A stretch of 11,913 bases of DNA, taken from positions 1 to 11,913 of the forward strand of contig JBFLYZ010000087.1 in NCBI GenBank assembly GCA_040756415.1. The letters run 5' to 3'. The position numbers and the translations under genes are program-made. The notes beneath the pieces are model-generated. The model searched no databases. It worked only from the letters and a program-made list of their open reading frames with translations, and was not told where the DNA came from. The stretch comes from JBFLYZ01 sp040756415. GTDB lineage: Bacteria > Bacteroidota > Bacteroidia > JADZBD01. Below are positions 6,377 to 11,913 of this stretch, one piece after another (position 1 is the stretch's first letter; every line of letters begins with the position of its first letter).

Positions 6377-7669
6377 TTAAGGGAACAATCCCCTTTCGAG
6401 ATACGCCCGCTCCAGCCTTCCCAGGGCCGTGATATAGGTGGCCAAACGCATATCGCATTTCCGCTCCGCCATCTTCTCCCTGATCTGCGCCCAGGCTATC
6501 TGCATGCGCTGGCGCAGGCGCAGCACCACGCTGTCCATATCCCAGAGATCGCCCTGCTTGTTCTGCAGCCACTCGAAGTAGCTCACGATCACACCCCCTG
6601 AATTGCAATAGATATCGGGTATCACATCGATACCGCGATGGCCCAGTATGCGGTCGCCCTCGCTGCTGGTAGGCCCGTTGGCCCCTTCGGCCACCAGCTT
6701 CACGTTGAGCAGGGGCGCTGTGGTTTCCGTGATCTGGTTCTCGAGCGCGGCCGGGATGAACACATCGGCCACCGTAGAGAAAAACTCCTGCGAGGTGATC
6801 TGCACGGCATCCGCATAGCCGGATATCAGTCCCTTGTTCTGCTTGATATAAGCGATCAGGGCATCGATATTGATCCCCTTCGAATTGTAATAGCTTCCGC
6901 TGGCATCCTGTATCGCGATGAGCCTGGCCCCCTTTTCCTTCATGAAATAAGCCGTCCAGTAGCCCACGTTGCCGAAGCCCTGCAGGGTATAGGTGCTGCC
7001 GCTGAGGTCCATCCCCTTTTCTTTGGCCCATTGCTCAATGGCGATGACCACGCCCAGGCCCGTTGCGCGGTCGCGGCCGGGAATACCTCCCATGCTGAGC
7101 GGCTTGCCGGTAAATACATGCAGGCTCTTTTGCCTTTCCTGGGGAGGCAGGGTCGATAAATAGGTATCCGTCATCCAGGCCATGATCTGCGCGTTGGTGT
7201 TCACATCGGGCGCGGGAATATCGTATTCGGGCCCTATGTTCTGGCCCAGCGCATACGTGAACCTGCGGGTGATGCGCTCCATCTCCGCGTTCGAATACTT
7301 GGAGGGATCGATCTGTATGCCTCCCTTGGCACCGCCCAGCGGGAGCCCCGCCACCGAGGTCTTGAAGGTCATCCAGGCCGCCAGCGCCCTTACCTCATCC
7401 ATGTTCACCATGGGATGATAGCGCAAGCCTCCCTTGTACGGCCCCAGCCAGTTGTTATGCTGAACGCGGTAACCGGTAAACATCTCTACCTTACCGCTGT
7501 CGAGCTTCACCGGAAAGTTCACGGTGATCTCGTTGAACGGCTTGGAAAGTATCTTCCGTACCGTATCGTTCAGCGACATGAGCTCCGATGCCATGTCTAC
7601 CTGCGCGATCACGCGATCGTACAGGCCCTGCTGCTTAGCTTCTTTTATCATATCATTCATATTCTTCAC
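6377..7669 (-). CDS. gdhA: Glutamate dehydrogenase (hexameric short type)
   Basis: This 430-residue enzyme reversibly deaminates glutamate to 2-oxoglutarate and ammonia with NAD(P). The substrate-binding and catalytic residues of the Glu/Leu/Phe/Val dehydrogenase family are all present: K79 in GPYKGGLRYH, K103 in MTFKTSV, catalytic K115 in PLGGAKGGI, and D155 in YDIPAPDVNT. The C-terminal Rossmann domain has GFGNVG at 231-236. Length is normal for the family. The start is GTG at 7669-7667, chosen because AAAGGAG at 7685-7679 lies 9 bases upstream; ATG at 7660 or 7651 would remove three or six residues. The first 17 bases overlap the small cysteine protein gene, suggesting coupling. Cofactor preference cannot be read confidently from the sequence. 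Its product 2-oxoglutarate is the probable substrate of KorAB encoded convergently. Confidence 0.95.
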   Translation of the reverse strand: MKNMNDMIKEAKQQGLYDRVIAQVDMASELMSLNDTVRKILSKPFNEITVNFPVKLDSGKVEMFTGYRVQHNNWLGPYKGGLRYHPMVNMDEVRALAAWMTFKTSVAGLPLGGAKGGIQIDPSKYSNAEMERITRRFTYALGQNIGPEYDIPAPDVNTNAQIMAWMTDTYLSTLPPQERQKSLHVFTGKPLSMGGIPGRDRATGLGVVIAIEQWAKEKGMDLSGSTYTLQGFGNVGYWTAYFMKEKGARLIAIQDASGSYYNSKGINIDALIAYIKQNKGLISGYADAVQITSQEFFSTVADVFIPAALENQITETTAPLLNVKLVAEGANGPTSSEGDRILGHRGIDVIPDIYCNSGGVIVSYFEWLQNKQGDLWDMDSVVLRLRQRMQIAWAQIREKMAERKCDMRLATYITALGRLERAYLERGLFP

Positions 7670-7859
7670 AATCCCAGACTCCTTTGCCTGGCTTAAAAAA
7701 GGTGCAGCGGCCCGCTTTGTCGCAATTGCCGCATAACCCGTCTGTCTGCGCGCTGCGCCTTGCCTGCTCGTCCCTGCTGCGCGATTCGGGAAACTCCTGG
7801 TGTATCATGCGTATGAGCTCCCTCAGGTTCTGTTGTTCGTCTGCACTGATATATAACAT
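7653..7859 (-). CDS. Small cysteine-motif protein (C-x2-C-x5-C-x11-C, CEEY end), upstream of gdhA
   Basis: This 68-residue soluble protein starts at ATG 7859-7857, six bases after a strong AGGAGG Shine-Dalgarno (7871-7866). A longer in-frame extension to 7937 has no such signal. Residues 1-35 are predicted helical and charged. Residues 39-68 carry C43, C46, C52 and C64, ending in KPGKGVWDCEEYE. Four cysteines in this arrangement suggest a zinc or iron-sulfur site, but this is inference. I recall similar short proteins with an NC...C...GVWxCEEY tail in diverse bacteria, without an assigned function. The stop TGA (7655-7653) lies inside the start of gdhA, and the gdhA SD lies within this gene, so the two are likely cotranslated. 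Confidence 0.75.
   Translation of the reverse strand: MLYISADEQQNLRELIRMIHQEFPESRSRDEQARRSAQTDGLCGNCDKAGRCTFFKPGKGVWDCEEYE
7679..7685 (-). promoter_or_regulatory. Ribosome binding site deciding the gdhA GTG start
   Basis: AAAGGAG on the minus strand ends 9 bases before GTG 7669-7667. It sits inside the coding region of the 68-residue protein. The ATG at 7660 would be 18 bases away, which is too far for normal use. Confidence 0.55.
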
Positions 7860-7865
7860 GATAAG

Positions 7866-7871
7866 CCTCCT
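7866..7871 (-). promoter_or_regulatory. Ribosome binding site of the 68-residue cysteine protein
   Basis: AGGAGG on the minus strand is followed by a six-base spacer and ATG 7859. A full Shine-Dalgarno is uncommon in Bacteroidota, and here it separates the chosen start from the longer open frame. Confidence 0.65.
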
Positions 7872-7881
7872 CCCATCTGTC

Positions 7882-7908
7882 CCGGCCGACAAAAGACATA
7901 CCGGCCGG
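7882..7908. repeat. Perfect inverted repeat CCGGCCG-N13-CGGCCGG in the leader of the small cysteine gene
   Basis: Two 7-base arms at 7882-7888 and 7902-7908 are exact reverse complements separated by 13 bases. They lie 23-49 bases upstream of ATG 7859, just before its ribosome binding site. It could be an operator or an mRNA hairpin; nothing in the sequence decides between these. Confidence 0.5.
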
Positions 7909-8393
7909 CATGCCAAAACGAACACGCTGGAAAGCAAGCCGGTGTATAAACCGGGAATATGGCGAAGTATGATACGAAGGATTTTTTTCTACAGGATTTT
8001 CCCTCTTTGAAACCGCTTTCCATTCACCGGAAACGGCCGCAAAACATGAAAAACGTAAAAACGATAAGAAACTACCGGGCCTGACCCCTGTCAGCTCCGC
8101 TCTCTCCGCAGTATCCGCCTTCTTTATCTGCCCTGCACTCCGAGCGCCTATCCTTGCCTTCATCGAACCGTTCTCAGATCCATTCTGGGATTCAAAATTA
8201 CCGGTACTTTTTTGATCCGGATGCCCTTTTCGCCCTTTTGCCGCTTTTCTTCGACCAATGCGTTTTAAAATATCCCGATGGCACGGCCGCCATCCGCGCT
8301 TTCATCTGTTCTGGCTATACAAAAACGCCTGCTGACGAAAATGGGCCCTACACCCGGAAACAAGGGCAATACCTTTGAAAAAATTTCCCCCGG

Positions 8394-11300
8394 ATGAAGA
8401 GCGCATTACGTTTCTTACTGCCTGCATTTCTTATAACTACGAGCCTTTTACCTGATTCTCTATCCGCCCAGACATTCCCTGCCGGTTTCAGCCAGGTGAC
8501 CGTAGGCACGGTGTTCTACCCAACTTCTATGGCATTCGCGCCTGACGGAAGAATATTCGTAACGGAAAAAGGCGGAAAAGTGAAGATCGTTAAGAACGGG
8601 ACCGTGCTGTCAACGCCTTTTCTGCAGGTGACCGTAGCGCAGCAGAACGAGCAGGGGCTGAGCAGCATACTGCTCGATCCCGATTTCAGCACGAATAAAT
8701 ATGTGTATATCTATTATACAAAAGGTACCGGAACCATACGCAACCGGCTGAGCCGCTTCACCGCGAACGGGGATGTGGCCGTACCGGGCAGCGAGGTGGT
8801 GATACTCGACTTCGAGCCCTGCGAGGGCACCATACACAATGGCGGGGGCATGGCCTTTGGCCCTGACGGAAAACTATACATCGCCATCGGCAACGATAAC
8901 GTGAACAGCTATTCACAAAACCTCAGCAACTATAAGGGAAAGGTCTTGCGGATCAACCCCGATGGCAGCGCGCCTTCGGGCAATCCCTTTACGGGCTCGG
9001 AAGCGGCTGAACGAATCTGGTGCTACGGGCTGCGTAACCCGTGGACGCTGGACATACAGCCCGGCACGGGAAAAATATTCGTGAACGATGTAGGCGGCAG
9101 CAACTGGGAAGAGATCAACGATGCCACCGCGGCAGGCAAGAATTTCGGATGGCCCGGGGCGGAGGGCAACAGCAGCAACCCGAGCTATACAAACCCGCGC
9201 TACGCCTACCCGCATGGCCCGGGCCAAAGCGCGGGCTGCGCCATCACGGGCGGGGCTTTCTTCAATCCTGCCGCCACCAGCTATCCCAGCCAGTACATAG
9301 GCAAATACTTTTTCATCGACTACTGCAACGACTGGATCAACTACCTGGACCTGTCAACCAATCAAAAGCACAATTTCGCTTCCAACCTCCCGGGAGGCGC
9401 TGCCAATTACCTGAAAGTGGGAACGGATGGCAACCTGTACTATTTCAGCATCAGCCAGAACAAGCTGTACAAGATCATCTATACCAATAACAGCGCGCCC
9501 GTAGTGACCGATCACCCCGACCCGGTCAGCGTGCCACAGGGCCAGTCCGCCTCATTCAGCGTATCCGTATCGGGGTCCCTGCCCCTGAATTACCAATGGA
9601 GAAAGAACGGGGTCGACATCGCTGGCGCCACCGCTGCCAGCTTTACGATCAATAACGTTCAACCTTCTCATGCCGGGCAGTACAGCGTGCGCATCACCAA
9701 CAGCTACGGCTCCACCACCAGTAACAATGCGCAGCTTACCGTAACCACCTTTAACGCGAATCCCGTGGCCACTATTCTCAGTCCCGGGCCCGGAACATTG
9801 TACCGGCACGGAGATACCATCTATTTTTCGGGTGACGGGAACGACCCCGAAGATGGCGCGCTGGCTGCAAGCGCGTTTCAGTGGATCGTTGAGTTCCATC
9901 ATGATGACCACATACACCCGGGACCTTTTGTACCTCCTGGCGTAAAGACCGGGTCTTTCTCCACGGCCTTTGGCGAGACTTCGGCCGATGTGTATTTCAG
10001 GCTGATCCTGGTCGTAACGGATTCGCAGGGGCTTACGGATACTGCCTATGTCGATATCAACCCGGTGACCTCCGCCCTCACCCTTCTCTCTCAACCCAGC
10101 GGGCTTACCGTGCATCTTGACGGGCAGCCGCATACCACCCCGCATACGGAAGGGGCCGTATCGGGGATGACACGGACCATTTTCGCCAGCAACCAACCGC
10201 AAACGCTCAATGATTCAGTTTATATTTTCAGCCACTGGGAACATGGGGGCAGCGCCCAGCAGAACATCCTGATCACAGATAATAACACATCGTACCAAGC
10301 TATCTTCACCGCTACCGGCCCGTCACAATGTACATCTTCGGGCACGATCACGCGCGAGTTCTGGGCCAATGTCACCGGCACTTCCCTGTCCAGCGTACCT
10401 TTCAGCAGTACGCCAACCAGTACCGGCCAGCTCACCCTGTTCAAGGCGCCTTCCAACGTAGCCGATAATTACGGAAGCCGCATACGCGGGTACATTTGCG
10501 CACCCGCCTCGGGCAACTATACATTCTGGATCGCCAGCGACAATCAAAGCGAGCTGTGGCTGAGCACCAACGAGCAGCCGGCCAATAAGGTGAAGATCGC
10601 TTATGTGAGCGGCTGGACCAAATCGCAGGAATGGACCAAGTACCCTTCGCAAAAATCAGCGCCCGTCTACCTTACGGCCGGAGCGAAGTATTACATTGAA
10701 GCGATACACCGGGAGGGGGCGCAGGGCGATAACCTGGCCGTGGGATGGCAGTTGCCGAACGGCACCCTGGAGCGGCCCATTCCCGGCAACCGGCTCTCGC
10801 CCTGGCAAAGCACAAGCAATGCGCCCGTGGTGATCATCACCTCACCCGCGAACAACAGCAGCTACCAGAGCCCGGCCAACATCACGATCAACGCCAATGC
10901 CACTTCCAATGGAGGCAACATTGTTAAAGTAGAGTTCTATAAGGGAAGCACCAAGATCGGTGAGGACCTTACAGCGCCCTACAGCTTTACCTGGATGAAC
11001 GTGACCAGCGGCAGCTACGTGCTGCAGGCCAAAGCCATCGATAATTTTTCGCAAGGCGCCTTTTCGCAAACGGTCAATGTTACCGTTACCGGCTGCTTCA
11101 CCCCCGTGATCACACCGGGTGGGTCGACATACATGTGTTCGGGATCGGTCACCCTTTACGCCAATACCGGCACGGGCTACAGCTATCAATGGAAAAAGAA
11201 CGGCACCAGCATATCCGGGGCTACTAATTCTTCGTATACCGCAACCTCATCGGGCGATTACCAGGTCAAGATCATACAAGGCTCCTGTATAGGCTGGTCG

Positions 11301-11909
11301 GCACCCATGAAAGTGAAAATAGAAAGCGGCCTGAAGGCCGTGATCACGCCCGGAGGGCCTACGGTGATCTGTCCGGATGGCAGCGTGATCCTCTTTGGCA
11401 ACACCTGCAGCGGTAATACCTATCAGTGGAAAAAAGACGGGGTGAACATTCCGGGGGCTACCGGGGCCAACTATACCGCCACCAGCGCGGGCAGCTACCA
11501 GCTCAAGGTCACCCAGAACTCGGCCAATGCCTGGTCGGCCCTGGTCACGGTAACAGTCGATTCCTGCGAGGGCAGCAAAGTGATCAATACCTCCGTAGTG
11601 GCGGAAGAGAATACCACCGCGGTGCAGGAAATGGATACCTCAGGCACATTCGACCTGAAGGTCTTCCCCAATCCGAACACGGGACTGTTCACGATCATGC
11701 TGAACATGTCACTGAACAAGGAGGAAAAGGTCATTATGGTCATCACCAATATGGTGGGCCAGGTGGTGTATCAAAAAGAGCTGGTGACCGCGAGCGAGAC
11801 CTTCCAGGAGATGGTGGAGCTGCCGCCAACGCTGCCGGTAGGCATCTACACCCTGCAGGTAATTGTGGGAGATAAGGCGGAGAACACGAACATAGTTCTT
11901 TCCAGGTAA
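8394..11909 (+). CDS. Secreted multidomain glucose/sorbosone (PQQ-type) dehydrogenase with PA14, Ig-like modules and T9SS sorting domain
   Basis: This 1171-residue exported protein starts with a signal peptide (1-25, likely cut after SLSA). Residues about 28-362 form the glucose/sorbosone dehydrogenase beta-propeller: H148 in the TIHNGGG loop matches the catalytic histidine region of soluble PQQ glucose dehydrogenase, followed by FGPDGKLYIAIG, GLRNPWTLD (212-220), EEIN and NFGWP. Next come an Ig-like module (about 367-452), a PKD-like module with a histidine-rich stretch (about 455-560), a repeat-type module ending HWEHGG...YQAIF (562-638), a PA14 domain (about 650-805), a Big-type Ig module (810-898) and two tandem Ig-like repeats (about 905-1058). 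The end (1088-1171) is a T9SS type A sorting domain with VFPNPNTGLFTI, TNMVGQVVY and LPVGIYTLQV. It is probably cell-surface or secreted and may oxidise a sugar or polysaccharide; substrate and PQQ use are unproven. No PQQ genes are nearby. Confidence 0.92.
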   Translation: MKSALRFLLPAFLITTSLLPDSLSAQTFPAGFSQVTVGTVFYPTSMAFAPDGRIFVTEKGGKVKIVKNGTVLSTPFLQVTVAQQNEQGLSSILLDPDFSTNKYVYIYYTKGTGTIRNRLSRFTANGDVAVPGSEVVILDFEPCEGTIHNGGGMAFGPDGKLYIAIGNDNVNSYSQNLSNYKGKVLRINPDGSAPSGNPFTGSEAAERIWCYGLRNPWTLDIQPGTGKIFVNDVGGSNWEEINDATAAGKNFGWPGAEGNSSNPSYTNPRYAYPHGPGQSAGCAITGGAFFNPAATSYPSQYIGKYFFIDYCNDWINYLDLSTNQKHNFASNLPGGAANYLKVGTDGNLYYFSISQNKLYKIIYTNNSAPVVTDHPDPVSVPQGQSASFSVSVSGSLPLNYQWRKNGVDIAGATAASFTINNVQPSHAGQYSVRITNSYGSTTSNNAQLTVTTFNANPVATILSPGPGTLYRHGDTIYFSGDGNDPEDGALAASAFQWIVEFHHDDHIHPGPFVPPGVKTGSFSTAFGETSADVYFRLILVVTDSQGLTDTAYVDINPVTSALTLLSQPSGLTVHLDGQPHTTPHTEGAVSGMTRTIFASNQPQTLNDSVYIFSHWEHGGSAQQNILITDNNTSYQAIFTATGPSQCTSSGTITREFWANVTGTSLSSVPFSSTPTSTGQLTLFKAPSNVADNYGSRIRGYICAPASGNYTFWIASDNQSELWLSTNEQPANKVKIAYVSGWTKSQEWTKYPSQKSAPVYLTAGAKYYIEAIHREGAQGDNLAVGWQLPNGTLERPIPGNRLSPWQSTSNAPVVIITSPANNSSYQSPANITINANATSNGGNIVKVEFYKGSTKIGEDLTAPYSFTWMNVTSGSYVLQAKAIDNFSQGAFSQTVNVTVTGCFTPVITPGGSTYMCSGSVTLYANTGTGYSYQWKKNGTSISGATNSSYTATSSGDYQVKIIQGSCIGWSAPMKVKIESGLKAVITPGGPTVICPDGSVILFGNTCSGNTYQWKKDGVNIPGATGANYTATSAGSYQLKVTQNSANAWSALVTVTVDSCEGSKVINTSVVAEENTTAVQEMDTSGTFDLKVFPNPNTGLFTIMLNMSLNKEEKVIMVITNMVGQVVYQKELVTASETFQEMVELPPTLPVGIYTLQVIVGDKAENTNIVLSR
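11106..11567 (+). repeat. Two tandem Ig-like repeats inside the secreted dehydrogenase
   Basis: Two copies of about 78 residues follow each other. Each starts VITPGG, then a cysteine, YQWKK(N/D)G, I-x-GAT, YTATS, G-(D/S)-YQ(V/L)K and W-SA. The second copy begins at 11340. The DNA is clearly diverged, so this is an old internal duplication. A third, more distant relative with YQWRKNG and GAT lies at about 9591-9642. Confidence 0.75.
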
Positions 11910-11913
11910 AAAC

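Larger units (their letters stand above)
7860..8393. other. Gene-free intergenic region between the gdhA unit and the secreted dehydrogenase
   Basis: These 534 bases hold no gene I can support. A 74-codon plus-strand frame (8154-8378) has no recognisable motif and no ribosome binding site. Visible structure includes a perfect 7-base inverted repeat, CCGGCCG (7882-7888) and CGGCCGG (7902-7908), with a 13-base loop, in the leader of the small cysteine gene. An imperfect hairpin, CCGCTTTCC/GGAAACGG, lies at 8013-8036. -7-like boxes are TAATTTTG on the minus strand (8200-8193) and TACCTTTG on the plus strand (8370-8377). The plus-strand box would give a very short leader to the gene at 8394. Neither box has a clear -33 partner. 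The region must contain both divergent promoters. Confidence 0.5.

Noticed and set aside
7693..8163. A 156-codon minus-strand frame overlapping the small cysteine gene.
   Set aside because: It competes with a frame that has a strong Shine-Dalgarno and an ordered cysteine motif. Its own translation shows no family features.
8154..8378. A 74-codon plus-strand frame in the intergenic region.
   Set aside because: It has no ribosome binding site and no motif. Composition looks random and it ends just before the secreted dehydrogenase gene.

Overview
The window looks like a chromosomal segment of a Bacteroidota bacterium, plausibly from the Chitinophagales/Sphingobacteriales side. The main reasons are a secreted protein ending in a type IX secretion (T9SS) C-terminal sorting domain, intergenic -7-like boxes of the TAnnTTTG type, a four-helix-bundle (23S rRNA IVS-type) gene beside a housekeeping operon, and repeat types I associate with this phylum. 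The genus cannot be fixed from this sequence.

Left part, minus strand (1-2716): the start of a complex I operon in the order nuoA-nuoB-nuoC-nuoD. nuoB/nuoC and nuoC/nuoD overlap by 4 bases (ATGA). nuoA and nuoB are separated by 90 bases that carry a degenerate short tandem array. Downstream of nuoD, running off the left edge, is the first 45 codons of a four-helix-bundle protein gene, an unusual neighbour for nuoD.

Middle part, plus strand (2854-6186): a divergent operon of a long-spacer 2[4Fe-4S] ferredoxin, a fused gamma/alpha 2-oxoacid:ferredoxin oxidoreductase subunit (korA) and its TPP-binding beta subunit (korB). It is closed by a strong intrinsic terminator at 6217-6274. A long palindromic element sits between korA and korB, and another short tandem array follows korB. 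Together this operon and nuo suggest a link between oxidation of 2-oxoglutarate (or a related 2-oxoacid), reduced ferredoxin and the respiratory chain. That link is an inference from gene position.

Right-middle, minus strand (6377-7859): a 68-residue cysteine-motif protein followed by glutamate dehydrogenase (gdhA). The two overlap by 17 bases, and the SD-like sequence for gdhA lies inside the small gene. Upstream, 7860-8393 has no gene I can support.

Right part, plus strand (8394-11909): a complete 1171-residue secreted multidomain protein. It has a signal peptide, a glucose/sorbosone (PQQ-type) dehydrogenase beta-propeller, Ig-like and PKD-like modules, a PA14 domain, two tandem Ig-like repeats and a T9SS type A sorting domain.

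I see no CRISPR array, transposase, rRNA or tRNA. Most of the window is core metabolism. The points most worth following are the three intergenic arrays with different 7-8 base units, the palindromic element inside the kor operon, the small cysteine protein coupled to gdhA, and the four-helix-bundle gene in the nuo operon. I did not find convincing evidence of a wholly new system.
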